NCBI GenBank assembly: GCA_024958795.1 | Contig: JANXHP010000047.1 | Span: 1-39,093 of the forward strand | DNA: 39,093 bases | Direction of reading: 5' to 3' | Source of the DNA: Candidatus Poseidoniaceae archaeon | GTDB lineage: Archaea; Thermoplasmatota; Poseidoniia; Poseidoniales; Poseidoniaceae | Made by a program: the position numbers and the translations under genes | Shown: in pieces, positions 1 to 10,082 of the stretch | Numbering within the stretch: the first letter of the stretch is position 1 | Layout: every line of letters starts with the position of its first letter | Notes under the pieces: generated by a model | Told to the model about the DNA's origin: nothing | Databases searched by the model: none | The model's input: only the letters and a program-made list of their open reading frames with translations

Positions 1-267
1 AAAGTTCATTGGGATTCGTTACAAGTATTGAATCGATTTGAGGGAAATGAACTTGTGTGCACAGGTCATGACCCCCCTGGTACTGAAATGAAGACTCTAA
101 TTTGGAATCGGGAAAATAATTTTGTTTTGAAGATGACTTCGTTTGATGAATATCAACAATGGCAGAATGAAAATAATATCAAATTAGGTTCCGTGTCTAA
201 GATTAAAACCGCAGTACCTGCGAATTTATTTCGTGAAATTCCAGACGTAATTCCCTGGTTAGATTGA
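1..267 (+). CDS. Partial CDS (5' truncated by window edge), unknown function
   Basis: Frame 1 is open from base 1 (KVHWDSLQVLNRFEGNELV...) to the stop at 265-267. The track start at 28 is a TTG, so the gene probably begins upstream of the window. Confidence 0.6.
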   Translation, partial: KVHWDSLQVLNRFEGNELVCTGHDPPGTEMKTLIWNRENNFVLKMTSFDEYQQWQNENNIKLGSVSKIKTAVPANLFREIPDVIPWLD

Positions 268-328
268 TAATCAATAGATTGAACAATATTTTGTGAAAGA
301 CTTCAACAACTGAAGGGTTCTCGCAGGT

Positions 329-1492
329 ATGGGGTTATTGATGGCTACGCCTGTTGATTTGAGCGGTTTGATGTGGGCAGCTGGCCTATTATCCATACCT
401 ATCTTCTTAGCAATACCAATGAAAATTGCGTGGCAATACTGGATAGGCGCTGGACATGAAGAAACTGAATATCGCGGCATGGTTAGGCAAATCATTGACT
501 CAGGTAGGCAACTTTCTCCATTTAGAGACACTCTCGATGATTTGGCAAGGGGATTAAGAATAAAGCCAGGTAGGCAGAGATTGATTGAAGCAGATTTACT
601 GCATCCTCTAACACTATCACACTTTTTGATATTACCTGCATTAATTATTTTCCCACTAGCAGTTATTGTTGCCTTACCAGTAATATTGATTGGATTACCA
701 TTTTTGATATTAGTTGAGTTTATTTTGATAAAAAACAAAGTCCTGATGAGAAGTCTCAGATTGATTGAAACATGGTTACATTGGCAAGTTATCCACATAC
801 CAAAACCACATAGAGGTTCAGTGCTAACAAAAACAGGGATTGGGGAATTTTCTCAACACGTTGTCCATTTTGCACAAGTTCCCCAAGGTACATTCCTTGG
901 ATTATTTGCATGGTTGATAGTTCACTGGACATTGAAGATAGATTCCTTTTGGGTTGAATTATCAATCGCTGCTGGACTTTACATTATTTTGCTAGGAATC
1001 TTAAGTGTGCTCAATACGGCATTTGAATCTGATTTAGTATTTGTAGATCCTTCAAAAGGTCGATTAGTTCCTGTAGACCAATGGTTGGAGAGTATACTCA
1101 AACCTATTGTTGGAATTGGTTTGTTATTTTTAATCGTAAGAAATTTGCTTGACGAAGCAAGAGGTGGTAACCCAACTTTATTTGCAACTACAGTATTATC
1201 TCTTCTTTATGGTGCTGCAATTGTTGGAATTGCCTATCGTTGGGGGTATTCTCTATGGCGAGGTAATAGTGTTCGAACAAACTTTGAATCTCAAATAATT
1301 GAAGGATTAGCACCTCTTTCCTATGACCTAACGCGTAACAAAGGGAGAATTGATTTCAGGGTGAGAATGACGATGCAAGAAAGAATTGAGACGATATCAG
1401 AACTACCCAATAATCAGATGTCTTTTGAGGCGCTACAAAATCTTCCAAAGAGTCATACATCAGATGTGATTCCATTAAATCCAATAGAGTAG
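329..1492 (+). CDS. Hypothetical multi-pass membrane protein
   Basis: 387-aa ORF with several long hydrophobic segments (LTLSHFLILPALIIFPLAVIVALPVILIGLPFLILVEFIL; LSIAAGLYIILLGILSVLN). No family recognised. An ATG at 344 is an alternative start. Confidence 0.75.
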   Translation: MGLLMATPVDLSGLMWAAGLLSIPIFLAIPMKIAWQYWIGAGHEETEYRGMVRQIIDSGRQLSPFRDTLDDLARGLRIKPGRQRLIEADLLHPLTLSHFLILPALIIFPLAVIVALPVILIGLPFLILVEFILIKNKVLMRSLRLIETWLHWQVIHIPKPHRGSVLTKTGIGEFSQHVVHFAQVPQGTFLGLFAWLIVHWTLKIDSFWVELSIAAGLYIILLGILSVLNTAFESDLVFVDPSKGRLVPVDQWLESILKPIVGIGLLFLIVRNLLDEARGGNPTLFATTVLSLLYGAAIVGIAYRWGYSLWRGNSVRTNFESQIIEGLAPLSYDLTRNKGRIDFRVRMTMQERIETISELPNNQMSFEALQNLPKSHTSDVIPLNPIE

Positions 1493-1553
1493 CACTAGAA
1501 TGTGTATATTTTGCGAGCGAAGGTTGATGTGACTTAGTCAGTCGCCGTAATTT

Positions 1554-2537
1554 ATGGCTAGAATCGCTATCGCCGATGGAATGGCTCCCGCAGCAATTCA
1601 ATTACTGACAAATGCGGGGCATGAAGTTGTAAATCAACCAATCAAAGCCTCTGAATTACTTGACGGTGCGTTATCAAATTTTGATGCCATTGTTGTCCGT
1701 AGTGCTACAAAACTTCCTGCTGAAGTAATCGCTGCTACCAGTGACCGTTTGAAGGTAATTGGGAGAGCTGGAGTTGGTGTAGACAACATCGACATCAAGG
1801 CCGCTGCAGAAGCAGGGATTCCTGTTGTCAATGCTCCAAGAGCATCAACACAATCCGTAGTTGAATTGACAATTGGTCATCTCTTAGCAAGCCTACGCCA
1901 TTTACCTAGAGCTAATCGCGGTATGAGGGAAGGAAAGTGGCAGAAAAAAATCATGGGTGGTACTGAACTAAGTGGGAAATGTTTGGGATTAATTGGTTTT
2001 GGAAGAATAGCACAAGGTGTTGGATTAGTAGCGCAATCAATGGGTATGGAAGTGCATGCATATGATCCCTATCTTCCAGCAAAAATTGCCAAGTCACAAA
2101 ACACAATATTGCATAAATCAGTAGATACATTATTCAAAAATTGTACGCACATCTCTATACATTGTAATTTAACTGATGAAACACATCACTTAGTAAATAA
2201 TGAAAGAATGGCAATGATGCCTGGAAAATCAAGAGATGGAATAAAGTGCGGAAATCATATTGTAAATTGCGCACGTGGTGGAATTATTGACGAGGTAGCA
2301 TTATTACAGTCACTGGAAAATGGAACTATTTCTTCAGCCGCTTTGGATGTATTTGAATTTGAACCAGTTGAACCTGGTTATGCATTAATACAACATGATA
2401 ATTTCCATGGAACTCCTCATATTGGTGCAGCCACATTAGAAGCGCAAGCAAGAGTTGGCAGAGATATTGCTAATGCAATAATGACTGTACTCAATGGTGA
2501 ACAGTGTGAAACTACAGTAAACCAACATCTGTTGTAA
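1554..2537 (+). CDS. serA: D-3-phosphoglycerate dehydrogenase-type 2-hydroxyacid dehydrogenase, short form without ACT domain
   Basis: Motifs VIGRAGVGVDNIDIKAAAEAGIPVVNAP, GLIGFGRIAQGV, NCARGGIIDEVAL and HIGAATLEAQARVG. 327 aa, with no C-terminal ACT region. Confidence 0.9.
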   Translation: MARIAIADGMAPAAIQLLTNAGHEVVNQPIKASELLDGALSNFDAIVVRSATKLPAEVIAATSDRLKVIGRAGVGVDNIDIKAAAEAGIPVVNAPRASTQSVVELTIGHLLASLRHLPRANRGMREGKWQKKIMGGTELSGKCLGLIGFGRIAQGVGLVAQSMGMEVHAYDPYLPAKIAKSQNTILHKSVDTLFKNCTHISIHCNLTDETHHLVNNERMAMMPGKSRDGIKCGNHIVNCARGGIIDEVALLQSLENGTISSAALDVFEFEPVEPGYALIQHDNFHGTPHIGAATLEAQARVGRDIANAIMTVLNGEQCETTVNQHLL

Positions 2538-2601
2538 AACCATAGAAGTTCATCTGCTTGTAAATTTAGAGTTATAGTTAAACACCGCTGACAGTCAAGT
2601 A

Positions 2602-3765
2602 ATGTCAATGACTGCTGATGGAACCAATTCCTCCGATGAAGAAGGACATTCTTCAGATGGTACTGGTGATGAAAGTAGCAGGATAATTGTCCACTGTGAC
2701 TTGGATGCATTTTTTGCGGCTGTTGAAACATTGCACCATGACTTAGATCCAACAATTCCATTAATTATCGGTTCTGATCCAAACCAAGGTCGTGCCAGAG
2801 GCATCGTTTCGACTTGTAATTATCCTGCACGAAAATATGGTATTCATTCTGCTATGCCCATTGGTGAAGCATGGCGGCGATGTCCTGGAGAGCCATATGG
2901 AAACGCCATCTATATCAGCGGAACTAGAGGATTATACAGTAGGGCAAGCCGAAAGGTAATGGAAATTCTAAAACCTCATGCTAATAAATTTGAGAAAGCT
3001 AGTATTGATGAAGCCTATCTCGATATTACAGAGTCAGTTGATGGAGATTGGGATTCTGCCTTTGCATTATGCAGAGAGTTACAACAAGCGATTTTTAAGA
3101 AAGTAGGATTAACTGCTTCTTTTGGCATTGGGCCTACTCGGATTTTAGCAAAAATGTCAAGTGAAATCAACAAACCAAATGGAATTTTTAGAATTTTACC
3201 AGATGAAATCCAAGAGTTTTTTGATGATAGACCTGTAAGGGAAGTTCCTGGTGTCGGTCCCAAAACAGCAACGATGTTAGCTGAATGGGGTATTAGTAAT
3301 GTTGATGAAGCATATGAATTAGGTGAATTGGCTTTGGCAAGAATGACAAATGAGAGATTTGCTTCTTGGATAATTAGATTGGCTGATGGAAAAACAACCA
3401 ATGAAGTAAGTCCACTAAGGAGTCGGAAATCAGTTGGTAAGGAGCATACTTTTGATATTGATCAATTTGATTCAGAAGTAGTTTTGACAAGGCTTAGTCA
3501 ATTAGTCACCACAGTAATGGAAAGAGCCCATGATATGGGAGTTGCCGGAAGGTTGGCAGAAGTAAAAATAAGGTATACTGGATTTGAAACACATACGCAT
3601 GGAAAGTCCATTCCTGTAGCAATGGATGATGCTGAAGTATTTTCTCGACTTGCTCAACAACTATTTGCGAATAATCTTCATCATGAGGAAAAGGTACGCT
3701 TAATCGGTTTTAGGCTTGGCAATTTAGAGATGCCAATTTCACGTCAAATAACATTACAATTATAG
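2602..3765 (+). CDS. dinB: DNA polymerase IV (Y-family)
   Basis: IIVHCDLDAFFAAVE, YPARKYGIHSAMP, KASIDEAYLDIT, SFGIGPTRILAKMSS, VPGVGPKTATMLAEWGI. Confidence 0.95.
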   Translation: MSMTADGTNSSDEEGHSSDGTGDESSRIIVHCDLDAFFAAVETLHHDLDPTIPLIIGSDPNQGRARGIVSTCNYPARKYGIHSAMPIGEAWRRCPGEPYGNAIYISGTRGLYSRASRKVMEILKPHANKFEKASIDEAYLDITESVDGDWDSAFALCRELQQAIFKKVGLTASFGIGPTRILAKMSSEINKPNGIFRILPDEIQEFFDDRPVREVPGVGPKTATMLAEWGISNVDEAYELGELALARMTNERFASWIIRLADGKTTNEVSPLRSRKSVGKEHTFDIDQFDSEVVLTRLSQLVTTVMERAHDMGVAGRLAEVKIRYTGFETHTHGKSIPVAMDDAEVFSRLAQQLFANNLHHEEKVRLIGFRLGNLEMPISRQITLQL

Positions 3766-3768
3766 AAA

Positions 3769-6261
3769 TCATTCTAACGAATGCATACTAGTTAGAATAT
3801 CTGAAAATTCTACCAATTCATCAGGGATTGAAATCCCCGAAATTGGTTTGTTTAACGAAATTCCCGCATCTTTCTTACCATTCCAAATCGATGAATTAAA
3901 TTCTTGAATTGAAGCTGTTAATTTTCTCAAATCATCTCCTTCCATACTATCAATTGACAATTCGTCAACAATGATGCTTGGGAATGAATCAACATCGACG
4001 GCAGACTTAGAATATATTGTTTGTGAAATGTGATGAGAGAAGAAAGGACAGATTGGTGAAAATGCACTAAGGAAATCTCTAACGATTCTGTGAATTGTCC
4101 ATGCAGCAGCAACATCTTCGTCATATAATCTGGTCTTTACCATCTCTAACCAATGGCTTGGTAATACTCCAGTAGCGAATGATTTCAATGCTTGAGTTGC
4201 GGTGTAAATATCAAGGTTAATCCATGCATTTTCCACGATTGACATTGTACTTTGGAACTCTGCGATAATCCATTTATCTTCAATTGCCAAATCACTAGGA
4301 GTTGTTTCTAAATCATCAGGGCAAGGGAACATAGAGGCAAATCTAGCAACATTGAAAATTTTGGTTAATACTCCAAAATATTTCTTTTCAATTTCTTCCG
4401 GATTTATTTGGAAGTCATCACCAACTTGAGCATCACATGCCTTCCACAAACGGAAACATTCAGATCCTATTTTATTAGCTCTCAAACTTACAGTTTTCTC
4501 CGGTCCTTTAACCTTCCAAGAACCAGTTTTTCCACCCGCACCACATTCTAGAACAGAATCAGCATCAATACCATTACCTAGAGATTTACTCATTTTTCGA
4601 CCCCATGGGTCCATTCCCAAACCATCAATCCAAACATGCTTAAATCCAGGCTTATCTAACAGCAAAGTTGATTTTAACAAAGTATAGTAAAGCCATGTTC
4701 TAACGATTTCCTTCCCTTGAGGACGAAGAGCAGTTGGAAATGCCTTCTCAAAGATTTCAGGATGATTGAGATATCCACTAACAAAAAGGTTAGAGTTGGA
4801 AGAATCCATCCATGTATCGAATACTTTTTCTTCGCCACTAATACTACCAATACTTTCTTTCAAGTCTTCAAACAAACCTAAATCTTCTCTAGTTTCTCTA
4901 TTTAGAACTCTGCTACCAGTTGGTGGTGAATCCTTCCAAGGTTGGACATAAGTACCACTTGGAGGGACGATTACCTTGGTTTCATCTTCTGAATACCAAA
5001 TAGGAATTTCTGTATGATACCACCTTCGGCGGGATATCGGCCAATCTATGCTGATATTATCCATCCAATCAATCAAAAATTGCTTATTTCTTACAGGATG
5101 AAATTCAATTTCTTCAATGTGCTCCTTCATCTTATCCTGAATATGGGTTTGGCGAACATACCACTCCTTAAGGAGAATTATTTCTACAGGGTTTTTTCCT
5201 CTCTCAGAAACAGGAATTTCTTGGTCACGTTCAACAATTTCATGGATTTTTCCATTTTCTTCTAAGTATTCAGTAACAGCTTTACGAGCATCTAGAACTT
5301 TACTTCCAGCCCAAGGGCCAGCAATTTCAGTCATACATCCATCTAAATCAATCGCTCTAAACGGGGTCAACCCCATTTCTCTAAACACAGCAACATCGTT
5401 TTGATCACCAAATGAACACACCATAAGTACGCCTGAACCAAAGTCTGATTTCACTGATGCATGGGTTTTGATTTCAACGCTAGTTTCTCTTCCATCAACT
5501 GGAATTGGTAAATTGATTTTCTTACCAATCAAGTCCCTATATCTCTCATCATCAGGGTGTACAACCACCACTCCACAAGCACAAATTAATTCAGGTCTTG
5601 TTGTTGAAATAATTACTTCATCACCATCTTCAGTATACCATTTAATGTCAATCAACATTGTCCTTCTCGTTAAACGTTCAACCTCTGCATCTGCAATTGT
5701 AGTCCCCTCAACAGGGTCGTAAATATTAGGTCTCAAGTCTTCAACAATTTCTCCTTTCTTGAAAAGTTCAACAAATATTGCTTGGGTTACCTGACGATAT
5801 TCAGGAGAGTCAGTAAGATATTCTTTACTAAAATCACAAGATAATCCTACTCTTTTAGCTGTATCTCTCATTGCTTGAGTAAATTCCTCAATAGTCTCTT
5901 TACACAATGAAAGAAATTCCTCTCTATCATAAGTTTTCATCTTTCTTTTTGTATTGCGTTCAACAACGAATTCAATATTGATGCCATTTCTATCAACTCC
6001 CCAAGGAAAATACACCTCTTTTCCAAGTAGGCGTTGAGAACGTGCGATAACATCTATCATTGAATATTGAGCAACTGCACCGATATGCCAAGTTCCAGAT
6101 GGATATGGTGGCGGTGTGTCAATGACAAAAATTTCCTTACCACTGTTTGGATTGAACCCATATCTCTGAGTATATTCTTGCTCATCCTCTGAATGAGCCT
6201 CTTGAATTTTCTTTTCTAGGTCAATTGACCATCTTTTTTCTGGTAATGTTGGGGCTGGCAT
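3769..6261 (-). CDS. valS: Valyl-tRNA synthetase
   Basis: Class I aaRS: PPPYPSGTWHIGAVAQYSMIDVIARSQRLLGKEVYFPWGVDRNGINIE and KMSKSLGNGIDADSV. ORF opens at 6285; MPAPTLPEKRW at 6261 is the more likely start. Confidence 0.9.
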   Translation of the reverse strand: MPAPTLPEKRWSIDLEKKIQEAHSEDEQEYTQRYGFNPNSGKEIFVIDTPPPYPSGTWHIGAVAQYSMIDVIARSQRLLGKEVYFPWGVDRNGINIEFVVERNTKRKMKTYDREEFLSLCKETIEEFTQAMRDTAKRVGLSCDFSKEYLTDSPEYRQVTQAIFVELFKKGEIVEDLRPNIYDPVEGTTIADAEVERLTRRTMLIDIKWYTEDGDEVIISTTRPELICACGVVVVHPDDERYRDLIGKKINLPIPVDGRETSVEIKTHASVKSDFGSGVLMVCSFGDQNDVAVFREMGLTPFRAIDLDGCMTEIAGPWAGSKVLDARKAVTEYLEENGKIHEIVERDQEIPVSERGKNPVEIILLKEWYVRQTHIQDKMKEHIEEIEFHPVRNKQFLIDWMDNISIDWPISRRRWYHTEIPIWYSEDETKVIVPPSGTYVQPWKDSPPTGSRVLNRETREDLGLFEDLKESIGSISGEEKVFDTWMDSSNSNLFVSGYLNHPEIFEKAFPTALRPQGKEIVRTWLYYTLLKSTLLLDKPGFKHVWIDGLGMDPWGRKMSKSLGNGIDADSVLECGAGGKTGSWKVKGPEKTVSLRANKIGSECFRLWKACDAQVGDDFQINPEEIEKKYFGVLTKIFNVARFASMFPCPDDLETTPSDLAIEDKWIIAEFQSTMSIVENAWINLDIYTATQALKSFATGVLPSHWLEMVKTRLYDEDVAAAWTIHRIVRDFLSAFSPICPFFSHHISQTIYSKSAVDVDSFPSIIVDELSIDSMEGDDLRKLTASIQEFNSSIWNGKKDAGISLNKPISGISIPDELVEFSDILTSMHSLE

Positions 6262-6468
6262 TTGCCTCACCTCGGCTCCACACACGTTAACAGTGCGACT
6301 CCATGGGGCGCTCTAACATATCACCTTTGAACCTCTCCCTAATATTTGGTGAAATGACACCTAATCGGCAATAGAAAAACACCCGCAAAATCGCATTATT
6401 TACAAACATCAATCGGTATACCTTTCAAGGGCCTTGTGTCACAGCAATAATATTAGGGGGTCGCATAT

Positions 6469-9400
6469 ATGTCAAAGGACAAAATTACCGACGACGAAAC
6501 CTCCGTTAGTGACCGAATGGGGGCGATTGCAGATTATAGCAAGAGCAAATTCCAATCCAGTGCTTCAGACATTGGACAAAGGGTCAAAGATTTTGATGCT
6601 AAGGATGCATTAGACGCAGTACTAGAAGCACCTGACCGGTTCAAAAGGGAATGGCAAAAGCATGGTGCAGCCGGTGCAATAACCAAATTTCCAATTGCTA
6701 CTGTTCTAATTTTTCTTTTTATTACAAGTTTCTTCGTTACACAATCAGGGTTCCTTGATGGTACAAAATTTGATGAGGATCCAGAAAATTCTGCATTAAA
6801 TGTCAATGGGGACATGGAGGTATATCTTCCTGAAGGGAGTCCTGTTGGGGAACTCATCAAACTGATTGAAGAAGATTGGACTACAAATGTAATGGTCGTA
6901 TATATTGAACTGGGAGATGACTCTGATCGAAATATTACCGATAAAAGAATTTTACAGGAAATAGACTATGTTGAGAAGGTATTGAATCCACATGTTTCCA
7001 ATTCAGTAGATGATAATGTAATCTATATCTTATCACTCTCAACAGTTCTCAAAGAAGTAAATTCGAGCGCACCTAGAGTTAGACAGGCATTCGTAACGGA
7101 ATTAGGGCAATTAGGATGTTTGTCCGGCCAAAACGATTGTGCTAGCGCAGCAGCAGCTGGAATATTAAACGACCAACTGAATCTAACAGATGCACAATTT
7201 GGCGGTGGATATGAGATTCCATCTCAGCAAACAATTGATTTGATTGTGCAGGAAATGTATGAAGATGATGGTAGTCCATCTCCTGGTTTGGATAAACTGG
7301 CTAGAGATGTAAAAGGTTCGGAAGAAGGAGGTCCAGACGGCAAATTGGATAGAGCAATAATGGCGGTTGCAGTTGCAGTATCCGATGAAAAAGGGGGTAC
7401 TGCAAAAGATATTATTGAAAGTACACAGGCAACACTTGACAATATATCTGTTCAAGAGAGACCCTGTGAGTTTGATCAGAACGGCCAACCAGTTCCAGAA
7501 GAAGGTGTTTGCATATGGGGTGAATTATCAGAAGAGCAAAAACAACGAGGCGTAGTTAGTTTTAATCTTTCAATGACTCTAACAGGGGCAGTTCCGATAA
7601 CCAATGCAGTAACCGAGTTTTCATTCGTCTTGTTCTGGCAAATATTTCCAACCGCTTGTATATTGGTAGCATTAGGTTTATTCGTATTTCACTCCGATGT
7701 TCTTCAAACTGGATTGAATGGAATACGTCCACTTCAGGGACTTAAGGTAGTTGTTATTTCAGGACTGCCAACCCTGTGCGCTGTGTTTTGGACACTGGGG
7801 ATAATTGGTTTTACCAATTATGAGGTGACGATGACGGTAATTATTGTTGGACCAATTCTGCTCGCGTTAGGAGTATCATACGGGCTCCATATCACCAATA
7901 GGTATGCCGAAGAGGGTGGAACAAAACACGAAAAAATGAAAGCATCTCTTGGTTCAACAGGAAAAGCAGTATTTTTGTCAGCAGTAACTACGGTAATTGG
8001 TTTTATTTCATTAGTCTTCACTCCTATGGCTCCGATTCAAACTGTCGGAATCGCATTATCGGGTGGGATCGTCGTGGTATACATACTAACGATGTTTATG
8101 GTTCCCAATCTCACATTGATTTTGGATTTACGAAAACCAAAACATCCCCCGATAAAAATCTTCGAAAAGATGGTTGAAATTCCAGTAAAATATAATGTTC
8201 CAGTAATTGCCGTATTCCTGATACTGATATTATTCTCTGCAACAGTAGGACAACAAAATGTACAAGAGAATATTGATTTGTTGGGTATGGCTCCAGAAGG
8301 AGAATTATCAGTTAAAAAAATGAAACAATACAGTGAAGAATTTGAGGCAGGTCAAATTGGAATGATATTGATTCATGCAAATATTAGTGGCGATATCAAT
8401 GATGGTGATCCCGCTAATGATGACCCTGCAAGTAATTTAGATATTATTGATGTACTAGAAGGTAAAATAAATGGTATAGAAAATACTTCTGCCGTATCAA
8501 TTGTTTTCTTGATGAAATCTACGGGTGTTGAAGTAGCTGTTTCTGGCTCACAATTATATGATTTCATTGACAATACTCCTCTGCCCGATGACATTAAACA
8601 AACCGCCCAAGTATTATTGGATAGGGATGTGTCTGCGGATGCTTCATTTTGGGATTTGCTAATGACACCCGAGGATTATGGACTACCTGGGACAAAACAA
8701 AGTCAGATTTTCTTGTTGGATGTATTTTATGCATCAATAACGCAAGAAACAAGAGAAATTTTCGTCAATGAAGATTTCGATAGAACATTAATATTCGTCG
8801 ATATGCCCTTCGTCCCAGTTGCTGAAACATCCAAATATGTAGATCAAGTAAATATGCACGCTGAATCATTTAGGGGTGGGCATGGAGAAACTGCAGAAGA
8901 TTTGACTGGTGTTGCTGCAACAGTGATAGAAGTAAACGAGTTGATTGTTGGCTCTCAGTGGACTTCTTTGGGCTTTGCTATTATTCTAACACTCATTACT
9001 CTTGCAATTGTTTTCAGGGATATTCGATATTCATTCTGGACAACTTCTCCAGTAATTGCGACAGTTGCTTTACAATGGCTTTTCATGTGGCAATTGAATG
9101 TACCTTTATCTCTAGTAACGGTGATGATAGGCTCAATTTTAGTTGGTGTAGGGGTTGACTTTTCAATTCACATAGCCAACAGAATAAAGGAATTGGGTGG
9201 AGGTATACCCGCAATTAAAACTGCAGCAATCGGCACTGGAATGTCATTATTTGAAGCTGCTACAGTGACATCACTCGGTCTAATTACTGCAAAGAGTATA
9301 CCGATACCCGAAATTCAACCGTTCATCAATGTCATAATTATCCTACTTTGGGTCGCAGCAGCCTCCGCTCTTATTCTACTACCAGCAATTTTCGTAACTT

Positions 9401-9537
9401 TAGAAAAAATGGGCGTCGGTGCTGTTGGAGGACCATCTGGTATGGCTAAGAAACTGGGATTAGGTGCTATTGGTAAGAGAAATGAAATTGATGTTCTCGA
9501 TGCAGCGTTAGTTGATGATGTTGTTGACTCTTGGTGA
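6469..9537 (+). CDS. MMPL/RND-superfamily membrane transporter-like protein
   Basis: 1022 aa with two similar TM cassettes, each containing a GxxxGxSxxIHIxNR-type element (ALGVSYGLHITNRYAEE and VGVGVDFSIHIANRIKE) and large extracytoplasmic loops. Confidence 0.85.
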   Translation: MSKDKITDDETSVSDRMGAIADYSKSKFQSSASDIGQRVKDFDAKDALDAVLEAPDRFKREWQKHGAAGAITKFPIATVLIFLFITSFFVTQSGFLDGTKFDEDPENSALNVNGDMEVYLPEGSPVGELIKLIEEDWTTNVMVVYIELGDDSDRNITDKRILQEIDYVEKVLNPHVSNSVDDNVIYILSLSTVLKEVNSSAPRVRQAFVTELGQLGCLSGQNDCASAAAAGILNDQLNLTDAQFGGGYEIPSQQTIDLIVQEMYEDDGSPSPGLDKLARDVKGSEEGGPDGKLDRAIMAVAVAVSDEKGGTAKDIIESTQATLDNISVQERPCEFDQNGQPVPEEGVCIWGELSEEQKQRGVVSFNLSMTLTGAVPITNAVTEFSFVLFWQIFPTACILVALGLFVFHSDVLQTGLNGIRPLQGLKVVVISGLPTLCAVFWTLGIIGFTNYEVTMTVIIVGPILLALGVSYGLHITNRYAEEGGTKHEKMKASLGSTGKAVFLSAVTTVIGFISLVFTPMAPIQTVGIALSGGIVVVYILTMFMVPNLTLILDLRKPKHPPIKIFEKMVEIPVKYNVPVIAVFLILILFSATVGQQNVQENIDLLGMAPEGELSVKKMKQYSEEFEAGQIGMILIHANISGDINDGDPANDDPASNLDIIDVLEGKINGIENTSAVSIVFLMKSTGVEVAVSGSQLYDFIDNTPLPDDIKQTAQVLLDRDVSADASFWDLLMTPEDYGLPGTKQSQIFLLDVFYASITQETREIFVNEDFDRTLIFVDMPFVPVAETSKYVDQVNMHAESFRGGHGETAEDLTGVAATVIEVNELIVGSQWTSLGFAIILTLITLAIVFRDIRYSFWTTSPVIATVALQWLFMWQLNVPLSLVTVMIGSILVGVGVDFSIHIANRIKELGGGIPAIKTAAIGTGMSLFEAATVTSLGLITAKSIPIPEIQPFINVIIILLWVAAASALILLPAIFVTLEKMGVGAVGGPSGMAKKLGLGAIGKRNEIDVLDAALVDDVVDSW

Positions 9538-9591
9538 TTTTCTTCACTTATGCAAGTAATGGTCATAGAGTAGCACCATGTCAATGGTTTC

Positions 9592-10068
9592 ATGGCAAAC
9601 TATTGGCTGATGAAATCAGAGCCCGATGTATATCCTTATTCACAACTTGTGGCGGATGGTTCAACCCATTGGGATGGAGTTAGAAATTACCAAGCGAGAA
9701 ATATTATGCGCGATGATATGAAGGTTGGCGATTTTGTATTATTTTACCATTCAAATACCAAACCACCCCATGTTGCAGGGATTGCTAAGGTATGCAGAGA
9801 AGGTTATCCTGACCATACTTCATGGGATAGAAAGAGCAAATATTTTGATGAGAAATCTTCAGAAGAAAAACCTCGATGGATAATGGTAGACATTGAACCT
9901 GTGTGTGAATTGCCTAGTATTATTTCACTTGGGTCTGTAAGAGAAAATGAACGATGTGAGGGTATGCTATTGATCAGAAAGGGGCAACGTCTTTCCGTTC
10001 AACCAGTAGAAGAACTCCATTTTGATGCGATTTTAGACATGATCGGAATGTCAAGAGATGATTTGTAG
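9592..10068 (+). CDS. EVE-domain protein (thymocyte nuclear protein 1-like)
   Basis: ANYWLMKSEPDVYPYSQL...WDGVRNYQARNIMRDDMKVGDFVLFYHSN...PPHVAGIAKV is the typical EVE/PUA-like signature. Confidence 0.9.
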   Translation: MANYWLMKSEPDVYPYSQLVADGSTHWDGVRNYQARNIMRDDMKVGDFVLFYHSNTKPPHVAGIAKVCREGYPDHTSWDRKSKYFDEKSSEEKPRWIMVDIEPVCELPSIISLGSVRENERCEGMLLIRKGQRLSVQPVEELHFDAILDMIGMSRDDL

Positions 10069-10082
10069 GTTAAGTTTGATAG

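Noticed and set aside
271-798. 175-aa minus-strand ORF
   Set aside because: Antisense to the strong 329-1492 CDS; composition looks like an out-of-frame translation.
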